From positions 134,942,533 through 135,006,532 of the forward strand of contig OW799233.1 of assembly GCA_941918925.1 (NCBI GenBank): a stretch of DNA of 64,000 nucleotides, read 5' to 3'. Positions 1-11,112 of the stretch are shown one piece after another (the first letter of the stretch is position 1; every line of letters begins with the position of its first letter). The notes below the pieces were generated by a model. The model saw nothing but the letters and a program-made list of their open reading frames with translations. It was not told where the DNA came from and made no database searches. The DNA comes from Phyto melanocephala (taxonomy: Eukaryota; Arthropoda; Insecta; Diptera; Rhinophoridae). The translations under genes and the position numbers were made by a program.

Positions 1-169
1 AAATATTTTTACTCAATTTATATTTTAAATTCAAGTTTCTTTATTGATTTTTATAGTTTTGAAGTGTTTCTTTAACATTATAAACTATTTTATGCTTTTT
101 AATTAAAAGTTTTTTTTTTATTAATTAAAAACAAATTTACTTTTTTGAAATTAAATTTTGTTATAATAT

Positions 170-926
170 TTCAAATACATGAGAAATGTTTGTTGTTAAA
201 AATGGGCTAAATTTATATATAAGGTAGGTCATTAAAAATGTATTTCTGGTTTCGAACAAAATGTGATTGCTTCTAAACGAAAAGACATAGAGACACATAA
301 TTTCAGAGGTATACTTGTTAAGTAAAAGAATATGCTTCCTACAAGTCTTTTTAATCCGTACATTACGAAAAGAACTATAGATCGAAATGTACTTAAATTT
401 ATACACCACAGAGTCTTTTTCGGTCTATTTAAAATTTAACACGTCATAAAACCGGCAGAAGTAGATGTACGATTCTGAAATTTCGCAAGTCAATATATTT
501 GTACTAAGAGAAAATGAAAGTGACACGCCCACTTTAACACTAAACTTCTATGTTTGCATTTTCTTAAATTCTTATACTTTTTTATTAGCTAAATTCAAAA
601 GATGATGAGACAGCAGAAATATATGAACAATTCTGGAATATACCAGCAAAACAAGATGACACCCACCTCCCACCTCCCATACAATGCTTTATCTTAATTC
701 CATATAATTTCAATACGGAGAAAGATTTGTGAAGAATGTAGGACTTAGTTGTCATTAGCAGACATTAAATTAAAAATAAATTTTAAAGCTAATAAAACCA
801 AGATAAGTAGGTGTATGATGATAAACTTTTGTAAATATAGCATTCTGGTCAATATTATTATGAAATCAGAAAAATAAAGTGACACGCCCTCTATAACCGC
901 CTTCGCTACAACGTTTTGTCTCAAAT
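170..926 (+). repeat. Degenerate DINE-A body (no intact ends)
   Basis: Old DINE-A internal sequence on the + strand. It shares phrases with the intact copy at 1245-3651: 'aaaatgggctaaat' near 200, 'cggtctatttaaaa' near 420, and 'gtgacacgcccactttaaca' near 520, with a second CACGCCC block near 882. The terminal TATACCC start is not visible, and the 3' end is replaced by an oppositely oriented 3' end at 927. No gene is supported here; the short open frames are antisense to repeat DNA. Confidence 0.6.
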
Positions 927-1233
927 AAAAAACAAGTAAGAGCACTATATTCGGCTGTGCCGAATCTTTTATACCCACCACCAATTTTGTGTACATTTAA
1001 AGTACATTATTTATTAATTTGTTAATCACTATGGAATAATCTCTTTATAATAAAATATGTATCACTTTCTTTGTAGAGGGTGGTTAAATTTTAAGGGCCC
1101 ATGTTGAAGGTGAACTACACATAAGCAACAAGTTTTTTTTTGCATTTCATCTGACATTTCTCAATCTCAGACTAACTTAATTTGAACAGTGGAAAGATAC
1201 CTAAATGAGCAACGCGTTAAAGTTATTCAGGTT
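927..1233 (-). repeat. DINE-A 3' terminal fragment, minus orientation
   Basis: Starts with the reverse complement of the DINE 3' terminus (aacaagtaagagcactatat, then the TTCGGC/GCCGAA hairpin and tttatacccaccacc). It continues through sequence that is the reverse complement of 3360-3600, including the phrases about 'aatgagcaacgcgttaaag' and 'gtatcactttctttgtag'. It ends about 12 bp before the start of an intact + element, so the two form a large inverted repeat. Interpretation: a 5'-truncated minus copy next to a full plus copy. Confidence 0.75.
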
Positions 1234-1873
1234 TAATTATTTATTATACCCGCCACCAAAAAAATGGTGGGGGTATATTCATTTTGTCATGCCGTTTGTA
1301 ACACATCGAAATATCCATTTTAGACCCCATAAAGTATATATATTCTGAATCAGGGTTTGATTTTATGACGATCTAGCTATGTCCGTCCGTCTGTCCGTCT
1401 GTCCGTCTGTTTGTCTGTTGAAAGCACGATAGAGGTCGCACCGAAAAAGCTAGGGGGCTCAAATTTTGCCAGAATCTTTCTTATAGACAAGGTTTGTTTG
1501 GTATTGAAAATGGGCTAAATCGGAATATTAGGAAGAGAGTTATAGCTCGAAAAGCAAGAGTAGGTCGAAAAAACCGTGTCCTTCAAACATCGAATAAAAT
1601 GGAATTGTGTCCAAACGCATTAACCTAGACTCATGAAACTTCGAATATATATTTCCTGAGTAAAAACAATATTTTTCCCCGAAAATTATCTAAATCTATG
1701 CATTAGGAGAGGAGTTATCGATCAAAATGTACGAAAATTTATACCGCACAGTGTATTTTTCGGTATATTTAAAAACAAAAACGTCATAAAAGCAACAAAA
1801 TTAAATGTACGACTCTGAAATTTTGCAAACTTTGCTTATTGGTGAGACGCTTTTTTGTAACGGAAAATCAATG

Positions 1874-2760
1874 TGCCACGCCCACTTTTACGCCCACCTC
1901 CCATATAACGTTTTACCCAAAATTCATATAATTTCTCAATTTATGTAGATTTTGGAATAATAAAGGGCTATGTTGAAACATCTCAGTTGTACTCATTCGA
2001 AAATACAACTTTGACACGCCCACTATAACGCCCACTTTTCACGTTATCTACCGTTAATGAAATTTAAAAGCTCATAAAACCGCCAAAATTAGAGGTATGA
2101 TGATCAAATTCGCTACGTATATCCTTTTAGGCAATGTCATTACTGCGCCAGAAAATTAAGGCGCCACGCCCACTTTTACGCCCACCTCCCATATAACGTT
2201 TTACTTAAAATTCATATAATTCCTCTATTAATAAAGATTTTGGAATAATAAAGGACTATATTGAAACACCTAAGTTGTACTCATTCGCAAAAATAACTTT
2301 GACACGCCTACTATAACGCCCACTTTTCACGTTATATACCGTTAATGAAATTTAAAAGGTCATAAAACCGCCAAAATAAGAGGTATGATGATAAAATTTG
2401 CTACGTATATCCCCCTAGGAAATGTCATTACTGTGCTAGAAAATTGAGTTGCCACGCCCACTTTTACGCCCACCTCCCAAATAACGTTTTACTCAAAATT
2501 CCTCTAATTTCTCTATTAATAATGATTTTGGAATAATAAAGGGCTATATTGAAACACCTAAGTTGAACTCATTCGCCAAAACAACTTTGAGACGCCTACT
2601 ATAACGCCCACTTTTCACGTAATCTACCGTTAATGAAATTTAAAAGCTCATAAAACTGCCAAAATTAGAGGTATGATGATCAAATTTGCTGTGTATATCC
2701 TTCTAATCAATGTTATTGTTGTGCCAAATAGTTTAGGTGACACGGCCACTTTAACGCCTA
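1874..2760 (+). repeat. Internal tandem repeat of DINE-A, about 289-bp unit
   Basis: The block 'gccacgcccacttttacgcc' recurs near 1874, 2163 and 2451, and in weaker form near 2736. Each is followed by the same order of phrases: cccatataacgtttta, ttggaataataaagg, cgcccacttttcacgttat and cataaaaccgccaaaa. Spacing is close to 289 bp, giving just over three units. Central tandem repeats are characteristic of DINE-1-type elements. Confidence 0.8.
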
Positions 2761-3039
2761 CCTTCCATACAACGGCTTACCTTAAATTCATGTAATTTCT
2801 CTATTGACAAAGTTTTTGGGAAAATAAAGGGCTATATTGAAATATTTAAGTTGTATTTATTAGTAGAAACTTTATTGACACAGCTACTTTAACACACTTT
2901 CATTGAATTTCATTTCATTTAAGGACCGATGTTGTATTTAAATAAAACACAAATTATTTAGGATATTATTATTTCTTTTTATAATGATAATATTTGTATG
3001 GTTCAATTATGTATTTAACAAAATATCGGCCAAATGGCC

Positions 3040-3290
3040 CCCCCCATCCTTGGCGCCACTCCTCTATCTGATGGTCCAAATTTTCAATGACAATGTTGAT
3101 GCTCAATTATTGGGCATGATGATGAGTCGAGGATGACTGCTCTTTTGCCACACTATCGCAAAAAACAGCAATAGTTCCCATTCAACGAACTAAGAAGGCA
3201 TTCACAGATTTTCTAACATTTTATACAGACCTGTTTTGCAGAAATTTAAATATTTTTTACAATTCTCCCGATTGTGGACGAATTTGAACG
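3040..3290 (+). other. Accessory segment inside DINE-A, shared with the inverted neighbour
   Basis: This stretch interrupts the CACGCCC-type body and does not resemble the rest of the element. Its reverse complement appears at about 3905-4045 in the neighbouring minus copy, for example ccatcagata, attgtcattgaaaatttgg, gcgatagtgtggcaaaagag and ttcgttgaatgggaac. The plus copy has about 80 bp more (around 3200-3285). Short open frames exist but give no recognisable protein. It was therefore present before the two copies diverged, and may be captured sequence. Confidence 0.55.
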
Positions 3291-3651
3291 ATTATGTTGA
3301 TCAAAAGAATTACGAAGTGCACAAAATGCATTTTGATTTGAACGCCCATTTTTATAAAAAACCTGAATAACTTTAAAGCGTTGCTCATTTGCGTATCTTT
3401 CCACGGATCAAAATGAGTAAGTTTGAGATTGATAAATGTCAAGTGAAATGCAGAAAACAAACTTAAAGACTAGGTGTAGTTCACCTTCAACATGGGCCCT
3501 TAAAATTTAACCACCCTCTACAAAGAAAGTGATACATATTTTATTCCATAATGATTAACAAAATAATAAATAATGTGCTTTAAATGTACACAAAATTGGT
3601 GGTGGGTATAAAAGATTCGGCACAGCCGAATATAGTGCTCTTACTTGTTTT

Positions 3652-3833
3652 ATTTGATCTCTTTTTTTAAATTTTCATATTTAAATATCCAATTTTTGTA
3701 TTTAAATTCTCAATATTTCGCTACTCCTTCGTGTAGCATCTTCAGGAAAATTCATTATTATTAATTATTAATTAATTAATTAATTATTATTAATTAATTA
3801 TTAGTAAATTAATTTTCAGGTTTAATATTCAGG
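3652..3833. other. AT-rich spacer between two inverted DINE-A copies
   Basis: Contains a run of ttaattaa units around 3755-3815 and a small 'ctactccttcgtgtagc' hairpin near 3721. Nothing gene-like is seen. Confidence 0.5.
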
Positions 3834-5118
3834 TTTTTTTATGAAAATGGGCGTTCAAAACAAAATGCATTTTATGCACTTCGTAATTCTTTTGATCAAC
3901 ATAATCCTGCCTTCTTAGTTCGTTGAATGGGAACCAGTGCTGGTTTTTGCGATAGTGTGGCAAAAGAGCAGTCAACATCGCCTCATCATCATGCCCAGCA
4001 ATTAATCCTCAACATTGTCATTGAAAATTTGGACCATCAGATACTTCGATATGCTAGTAAAATGTTTTCGTAAATTTATTCTTTCAATGAAAGTGGGCGT
4101 TAAAGTAGGCATGTCAATAAAGTTTCTGCTAATAAATAAAACAGAAATATTTCACTATAGTCCTTTATTTTTTCCAAAAACTTTGTCAATAGAGTAATTA
4201 TATGAATTTAAGATAAACCTTTATATGGGAGGTAGGCGTTAAAGTGGGCATGTCACCTAAATTTTTTTGGCATAACAATGACAGTGACTAGAAAGTTATA
4301 TGTAGCAAAATTCATCATCATACTTCTAATTTTGTCGGTTTTGTGGGCTTAACCGTAGATAACGTGAAAAGAGGGCGTTTTAGTAGGCGTGCCGAAGTTG
4401 TTTCTGCTAAATAATACGACTTAAATATTTCAATATAGTCCTTTATTCTTACAAAATCATTATTCATAAAGAAAATATATGAATTTGAGATGAATAGTTA
4501 TATGGAAGGTTGGCGTAAAAGTGGGCGTGTCACATTTATTTCCCGTCAGTGCAAAGCCTTTGACCAAAAAGCAATGTTTGCAAAATTCTAGAATCATACA
4601 TCTAATTTTGTCAGTTTTATTACGTTTAAAATTTTGAATATACCGAAAAACACTGCGCGGAATAAATTTTCGTACATTTTGATTTATAACTCCTTTCCTA
4701 ATTCATAGATCTTGGCAATTCGCGGGTAAAAATCTTCTTACTCAGTAAATATATGTATATTCAAAATTTCATAGCTCTACGTTAATGCGTTTGAACGCAA
4801 TTGCATTTTATTCGATGTGGGAAGGACATGATTTGTTTGATCTACTCTTGTATTACGAGTTATAACTCTCTTTTCGATATTCCGAATTAACCCATATTCA
4901 ATATTAACTCATATTCAATATTTACCCATAATCAATTTAGCCCATATACAAACAATACAAACAAACCTTGTGTATAAGAAATATTCTGGCAAAATTTGAG
5001 CCCTCCAGCTTTTTCGGTCCGACCTCTATCGTGCTTTCAACAGACGGACATAGCAAGATCGTCATAAAATGAACGACAAAATGAATATACCCCCACCATT
5101 TTTTTGGTGGCGGGTATA
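3834..5118 (-). mobile_element. DINE-A, 3'-truncated, minus orientation
   Basis: Reads as the reverse complement of the 1245-3651 element. The 5' terminus (ccaccatttttttggtggcg then ggtata) is at 5118, the cagacggaca core is near 5042, and two GGGCGTG blocks lie near 4230 and 4525. It carries the accessory segment at 3905-4045. The terminal hairpin and TTGTTTT end are missing, so roughly 350 bp of the 3' end is lost. With its partner it forms an inverted pair over 3.8 kb long. Confidence 0.8.
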
Positions 5119-5389
5119 AAAATAGATATTCATAATTTATAACATGTTGTTTCTTAAAAATTATTTTAAAATAACCAACTAAGAAGATAAAATCTTTAAT
5201 TATTATTATTTTTATTGAAAAATGTGGTCTCACACAACTTCTTAACTACATTTGCACATATTATTTTATTAATGAAATATGTTTATACGCATATCTATGT
5301 AAGTATAAGTGTATAGATATATTTCTGTAAGATATCAAATTCAAAAATTTCTGTTAGGATATTTTGTTCGCTTATTTCATATTTGGAAT

Positions 5390-5508
5390 AAACCCGGTTA
5401 ACCGGTAATTTTTTAAATGCTCAACCAACAACCCGTTTTTTTAAATAGCAACTATTCGGAATATACGTCAACCTGTAAATGAAGAATTCGACTAATCGAT
5501 CTCCATAA
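5390..5508 (-). repeat. Possible hAT-like terminal remnant (AACCGGTT type)
   Basis: Contains cccggttaaccggtaatttt followed about 90 bp later by tcgactaatcgatc. Read on the minus strand this resembles the left end of the element at 9278, which has gatcgattattcga followed by aaccggtttt. No partner end or target duplication was found, so this is only a candidate fragment. Confidence 0.3.
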
Positions 5509-5531
5509 TTATGATCATTAAATAATAATAT

Positions 5532-6052
5532 AAACACATAAGAGTGCTTTATTCGGCCGTGCCGAATCTTATATACCCTTCACAACGTGTAGTCATGCAA
5601 TAACAATTGTTTGTATCACCATTCATCTCACTAATATGCAATACGTACATACATATATAAAAACATCCCATTGTAATATTATAACTTGAGTTTATTGAGT
5701 ATAAAAAATAAAAAATAAAAAATAATTAAATAAAAAAAATATAAAAAAATTGTTTTTAGCTCAGCTGGGATTCGATGCCACGTTCTCTCTGACCAATGCC
5801 AATCTGATCACAAATATTTCTAATATTTTAATACTTTACGCGGGTCCAGGCGATGTCGGGTAGCTTTAAAAAGTTGATTTCAACATACCCACGGACAGAC
5901 GAACAGACGGACAACTGACAACGCCTAGTCGACTCCTTTATTCATAAGCTTTCAGAAAATATATAGTTTTTGGAGCCGGAAATGAAAATTGTAGAGATTT
6001 CACACGGAATGACAAACCTATATAAACCCTTTTTCGCTGTGTGAAGGGTATA
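5532..6052 (-). mobile_element. DINE-B, minus orientation, short central region
   Basis: DINE-B has terminus TATACCCTTCACACAGTGAAAAAGGGTATA. Here that end is at 6052 in slightly altered form (ccctttttcgctgtgtgaag). The 3' hairpin ttcggccgtgccgaa lies near 5553, and 'tcagctgggattcgatgcca' near 5761. The (GTCY)n tract is reduced to a few units near 5893. It ends close to host-like sequence on both sides. The interior oligo-A region is short compared with the copies at 13.4 and 33.3 kb. Confidence 0.8.
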
Positions 6053-6499
6053 AAAAGTATACTTTTGATTTCATCATTAGCACGTTTTAATCGATGATTA
6101 AGTGTTGGGTGTAAATAGCAGTTATTTTTAGCTAATTGAATTCGATAAGTATTTCGTTGCTTTCGAGTTGAAATTAAGTCTACCAACATTTTATTACCAG
6201 TTCTGTCTGGCTCCAGCCATCAGTTTTATAGAGAACAAAGAACATATAGTTGCTTAACAATCTTTTTTTTAAATAATTCAAATATCAGCTTAATATAACG
6301 TTTGCAAATAAAAATTAAATAACAAAACGTCCTTAAACATTATTGCTCACTAAAATTCTGTTCAATAATGACCAGACAAAATTTAACTTAACGACTGAGA
6401 AAATAATTTGTTTTATCAAATGGTACAGATTTTACTATTGTACTAATGTGGTATAGATTTTGAAATGGAATAAAACAAAGCTGAAATTTTTAAATTGAC

Positions 6500-7240
6500 A
6501 TGAAAATTACTTTATTCTTCAGGCTGGCATATGGCCGCTACGGCTGGCTCGGACGAAGTATAATCTGTAGCTCCGATTTTCGATGACTTTTTCAAGTATT
6601 TGCGGCCGTATATCGGTAATGATGATTGTTATTCTCCAAGTGGTTTATCATTTCGGGCTTATCGGCGTATACTTGCGACTTTACATAGCCCCACAAAAAT
6701 AGTCTAGGGGTGTTAAATCGCACGATCTTAAGGGCCAAATCACGGGTCCGAAATGTAAAAATATGCAGTTATCAAACGTTTTCATTCAAGGCGTTGCAAA
6801 GTCTTGTGGAAGTCAAAGTTTCTGCACATTATGGTTTTTCAATTGATCAACGAAAACGTCAGTAATCATGGCTCTACAGAGGTCACCATTGACAGTAACG
6901 TTCTAACCAGCATCGTTTTTAAACTAGTTCGAACCAATATTCCACTAGCCCGCAAAACTCACCAAACGATCAGTTTTTCTGTATATAATAATCCTCAACA
7001 TGCACTTAAAGATTATCATCACTCCAAATACGGCTGTTTTGTTTTCTGTCGTATCCATTCATCGCTAATCAAAATTCGCTTATGAAGTATTTCCAATAGA
7101 ACCATGATTTTTAGGATAAACTTACACAATTTAAAAGCGTTGTTTAGACGACAATCTATTAATGTTGAAATGCAAAACCGAACTAAACATAAATCACTTG
7201 ACAGCTGATAAAATAGCCGCCAGTTAAAAAAAGTGTTGTC
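6500..7240 (-). pseudogene. Mariner/Tc1-type transposase relic
   Basis: On the minus strand about 6740-6590 encodes a run close to SCDLTPLDYFLWGYVKSQVY, followed by ADKPEMINHLEN. This is the catalytic-core and C-terminal signature of insect IS630/Tc1-mariner transposases, ahead of a degraded C-terminus with stops. Upstream (6800-7080) the minus strand matches the earlier core only in fragments. Frameshifts and stop codons rule out a working enzyme. A second copy of the same family is at 54.66 kb and a related one at 27.3 kb. Element ends were not resolved. The open frame on the plus strand at 6804-7085 is an antisense artefact. Confidence 0.7.
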
Positions 7241-7369
7241 ATCTTAAAGTTATATACCTCTGTCTGAAACCCCTGGCAAGGCATATTCATACATATGTAC
7301 ATGCAACAGCGAATTTGTACAACAAACAACCTTTAAGGAGATGTTTTCTAGCAAGGCCAATTAGTATAT

Positions 7370-7558
7370 CAGGGATGGGAAAGTCTTTATGATATGTTAA
7401 ATTTGATAACAATTTATTAAAAAATGAATATATAAACACATTATAAATGGCGCGGAAGTAACAAATATAAGTACATAAATTCGGTACATTAATTAAAATA
7501 AAAGTATATTTAAGTTAATTGTTGAATACCGAAATCAAAATCTTATTTTCCATCCCTG
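7370..7558. mobile_element. Short MITE with CAGGGATGG inverted ends (hAT-like)
   Basis: Begins cagggatgggaaagtc and ends attttccatccctg, a 13-14 bp near-perfect terminal inverted repeat enclosing 189 bp of AT-rich DNA. CAGGG ends are typical of hAT elements. The expected 8-bp target duplication is not clean (tagtatat on the left, cattaata on the right). No coding content. Confidence 0.55.
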
Positions 7559-8934
7559 CATTAATATATAAAATCATGGTGAATTCAACAAATTATGATA
7601 AAATGATTTCCCACCAGCTGGGCTGATAACTTCACTTGTATGAATTCGCCTTGGAAAATTAATATTTTTTGATATAGACTTGATATTTTCATATGCAAGC
7701 TTAAACAATGAGCTGATCAGTAACGTGAACCTTGTTAAATATACCTCGATTGTGAGCTAAATGTATTGAGAGAACTTTAGTCGATTCGTTTACAGTGATT
7801 TAACAGATTACGTTCACATATTTAAAGGCGCAGTTAAATAAAACCTGGATTATAATAAAATCTACGGCAGTACCATCGAATTCTGCCATTTTGTTTTAGG
7901 ATTTTCTTTAATTTTTTATTATTATTTTTTTTTGCAAAGAGGGTAGAGAATTAAATTTTCTTTAATATAATTTTAACACAGTTATATAGAAAGTTTTTTT
8001 GTTTGTATTTGTCTAATATTTTAATCTTGTTAAAAACAAATTAATAAATGTATGTGCTTAAATGAGGCACAACAACAACAACAAAAACGAAAAAAACTAA
8101 AACAAATAGTAAGTGATATTGATTAATATGCACAAATTGTTATAAATATTTTTAAATAATTTAATTGATGATTTCCGCATTCGTTAACTAAACGGCGATA
8201 AATAAAGTAAAGTCTTAAAAAAAGTATTTTAAACAAAAACTGACTAGAATTAAATTACTACACACACACACATGCATACATATTTCTAAAAAAAAAAACA
8301 AATATCAATTATTATTAAATATAAATAATAGAGGATTAAGTACGAAAAAAGTAACGAATAACAAGCAACTGAAATAAACTAGAAGTAATTAAAACGCATT
8401 ATAATTATAGAGTTTCTGTGTGTGTGTATTTGTTTGTTTTTTTTTTGTCTGTTTTTGCATTAGAAAATTAATAAGAACTTAATTTGATTTAAAAGCAAAT
8501 AAATGTCGTTGTAATTTGGTTATAAGTTCATGTAAATTATTGGTGAGTGAAATGATTTGGTTTTATGGCCTTTGGACTTTTCACAGGGTGGAATAAAAAA
8601 AAGCGGAAAATAGCGGCAGCAAAACTAAAATAGTATTAAGTTAACTAAAGCAAGATAATACTTTAGCTTTCAGTAATGAGTCAGCATGACCATGGCAATG
8701 AAAAAGTATGTGATTGTTTTGGTTTTTTAATATCTTCCGTTTACCATCGAAACTGTCGTAATAAAGAATCCTTTAATTTAAATTCATATAAATTGAAACA
8801 ATGTAACTGATCGTCGCTGCTCCAACGTGATCGATTAAGTGAAAAATTTTTAAATATTTTTTATTGCTCCATCTCAAGCCTCTATTAATCATACATCTAT
8901 CCACCAAACCCTTTAACGATATCTTGATTGGTTT
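7559..8934. other. AT-rich DNA with no recognised gene
   Basis: Contains poly-A/T runs, acaacaacaacaac near 8068 and a short CA tract near 8268. No frame of convincing length and no repeat family I recognise. Confidence 0.5.
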
Positions 8935-8999
8935 AAAACAAGTAAGAGTACTATATTCGCTGTGCCGAATCTTTTATACCCACCACCAGTTTTCCGTTC

Positions 9000-10230
9000 T
9001 TTGTAGCTAGGCTTTTTTTCCCGAAAATTTTTGTAAAATATTTTGTATTGAAAAAAATATTATTCTCTAGATACGAGATCAAATATGAGCACAAAAAAAA
9101 ACAAAAATACTTCAGCTATGAGATCAAATATAAAATCATAAGAATTCAATTTCAATATATTTAAACAATATAAACATTTGTTTTCGAATCGTAGCCACAT
9201 TTTTTATTTCCCGGGATCCCGAAAAATTATCCCGAGAAGTCGGGAAGATTAAATAACTCAAATTCCCGGGAAATAACTAGGGTGATCGATTATTCGATAT
9301 ATTTAAGAAACCGGTTTTCAAATAGTTTGAAATTTAGAATTAAAGAAAAAACCGGTTCCTTTTTTGAAAATTTAGAAAAAACCGGTTAACCGGTCGAATA
9401 CATAAAATATAATTCTTTCTTTTACCCATGACAGAGATACACATATTGGTATAAACTAGTTTGTTTTATGGTTTAATTGCATTTTAAGTTGACACAAATT
9501 CAATGCATTATTATAAAATGCCGTTATTTGAAATAAAAATAAATTTTGTTACAAGGAGGTTGTAATAATGAAAAATATTAAAAAGGCATTTCACTGCTCA
9601 CTGTAGTCAAATTTACCTTTTACTAACATTAACATTGTTGGCAAGTTGTAATAATGACCCTTTGTGTGCCAAACTATTTTAGTATACAAGTCATATGTTG
9701 TCAGAAATATTAGTAAAGCTATGGGTAGTCTTTAGTAAAAGTCGATAGATTTCGTAGAAGCAAAATATTATGAAATTCGAAAATGAGATCAAAAAGTATT
9801 GCAAAATATAATAATTTGGTTAAAAAACTTAACTAAACAGCTGATTATTACAGCAAATTAGAAGCGCAATAACGTATAGAATACCTGCTCTACATTTAAA
9901 ACAAATAATATTTAACCTAATTATTTTTCTTATTTTACATTTGTTTTTGCAACAGAAATAAATTTCTTACAACATTATGGAAGAATATTTAATAAGTTTT
10001 CTGATTTTTGGAAATTTTTTGAGTAATAAATATTTCATGGTACGTTTGGTTACAAAGATAAATGAACATAAAACTAAAAATGAAAAAAACCGGCTTCTGT
10101 GAGTAAAAAAACCGGTGTATTCGACATTAGAAAAATTAACATTTGAAAAAAACCGCCAGCTGAAACAGTAAAAAACCGGATTTTCCACCGGTTTTAAAAC
10201 CGAGTCGATCACCCTAGAAATAACCCAATT
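9000..10230. mobile_element. CCCGGG-rich insertion inside the DINE-A
   Basis: Sequence absent from the other DINE-A copies. It begins after 'cccaccaccagttttc' and ends before 'tttatagtacaaaatg'. Its right part carries tttcccgggatcccgaaaaa, atcccgagaagtcgggaaga and aaattcccgggaaataaccc, while its left end has ttttttcccgaaaat. Neither a clean terminal inverted repeat nor a target duplication was found. The hAT-like element at 9278 sits inside it. Confidence 0.4.
9278..10216. mobile_element. hAT-like non-autonomous element with 8-bp target duplication
   Basis: Left end tagggtgatcgattattcga and right end (reverse complement) tagggtgatcgactcggttt give a 13-bp terminal inverted repeat. Both sides are flanked by GAAATAAC (9270-9277 and 10217-10224), an exact 8-bp duplication, which is the hAT hallmark. 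Subterminal AACCGGTT motifs cluster at both ends: near 9313, 9350 and 9380 on the left, and near 10090, 10108, 10172 and 10190 on the right. They may be transposase binding sites. No transposase frame is present, so the 939-bp copy is non-autonomous. Confidence 0.85.
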
Positions 10231-11112
10231 TATAGTACAAAATGTATTTGTTTGTTATTAACAGTAATCGCTATGCAATAATCTCTTTATACTAAAATAC
10301 ATATGTATCACTTTCTTTGTATAACTTCGAAATGCTAGTAAAATGTTTTCGTAAATTTATCTTTCAATGAAAGTGGGCGTTAAAGTAGGCGTGTTGAAGT
10401 TGTTTCTACTAATGAATGCAACTTAGATGTTTCGATATAGTCCTTTATTAATCCAAAATCTTTATTCATAAAGAAATTATATGAACTTGAGATATACCGT
10501 TATATGGGAAGTAGGCGTTAAAGTGGGCGTGTCACCTAAATTTTCTGGCATAACAATAACATTGACTAGAAAGAAATATGTGGCAAATTTTATCATCATA
10601 CCTCCAATTTTGTCGGTTTTATTAGCTTTTAAATTTCATTAACACTAGATAACGTGAAAAGTGGCCGTAATAGTAGGCGTGTCGAAGTTGTTGTAGCCTT
10701 TCAATAAAAGTGAGCGTTAAAGTAGGCATGTTTAAGTTGTTTCTACTAAAGAATTCAACTAAGATGTTTCAATATAGTCCTTTATTAATCCAAAATCTTT
10801 ATTCATAGAGAAATTATATGAATTTGAGATAAACCGTTATGTGGGAGGTAGGCGTTAAAGTAAGCGTGTCACCTAAATTTTCCGACATAACAATGACATT
10901 GACTAGAGGGATATCTGTAGAAAATTTCATTATCGTAGCTCCAATTTTGTCGGCTTTATGAGCTCTTAAATTTAATTAACAGTGGATAACGTAAAAAAGG
11001 GGCGTATTAGTAGGCGTGCCGAAATTAGTTTTAATAATGAATGCAACTTAGATGTTTCAATATAGTCCTTTATTATTCTAAAATCTTTATTCGTAGAGAA
11101 ATTATATGAAAC

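Larger units (their letters stand above)
1245..3651 (+). mobile_element. Full-length DINE-A (INE-1/DINE-1-like, Helentron-associated, non-autonomous)
   Basis: The most complete DINE-A. It opens with tatacccgccaccaaaaaaa and a short hairpin back to gggtata. The conserved core gaccccataaagtatatata and a run of gtccgtctgtccgtctg follow near 1323-1420. The middle carries tandem CACGCCCAC blocks. The 3' end has gattcggcacagccgaatat followed by agtgctcttacttgtttt. Drosophila INE-1/DINE-1 has the same order of parts, as known from the literature. No Rep/helicase frame is present, so the copy would need proteins in trans. It carries an unusual segment at about 3040-3290. Confidence 0.85.
8935..11112 (-). 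mobile_element. DINE-A, minus orientation, split by nested insertions
   Basis: The 3' terminus (aacaagtaagagtactatat, then a hairpin with one base pair lost, then cccaccacca) is at 8935-8995. Its continuation resumes at about 10228 (gtaatcgctatgcaataatc, then tatgtatcactttctttgta). Tandem gtgggcgt blocks follow near 10375, 10525, 10840 and 10997. The body stops at 11112, where LINE sequence begins. The 1.2 kb between the halves is a separate insertion that contains the hAT-like element at 9278-10216. Confidence 0.7.

Noticed and set aside
1874..2760. Regularly spaced repeats as a CRISPR array
   Set aside because: Units are about 289 bp with no short repeat-spacer structure, and they belong to DINE-A.
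6804..7085. 93-codon plus-strand frame
   Set aside because: Antisense to the mariner transposase relic.
7370..7566. Exact 8-bp target duplication for the CAGGG-ended MITE
   Set aside because: tagtatat and cattaata do not match; only a shifted imperfect match exists, so no duplication is claimed.
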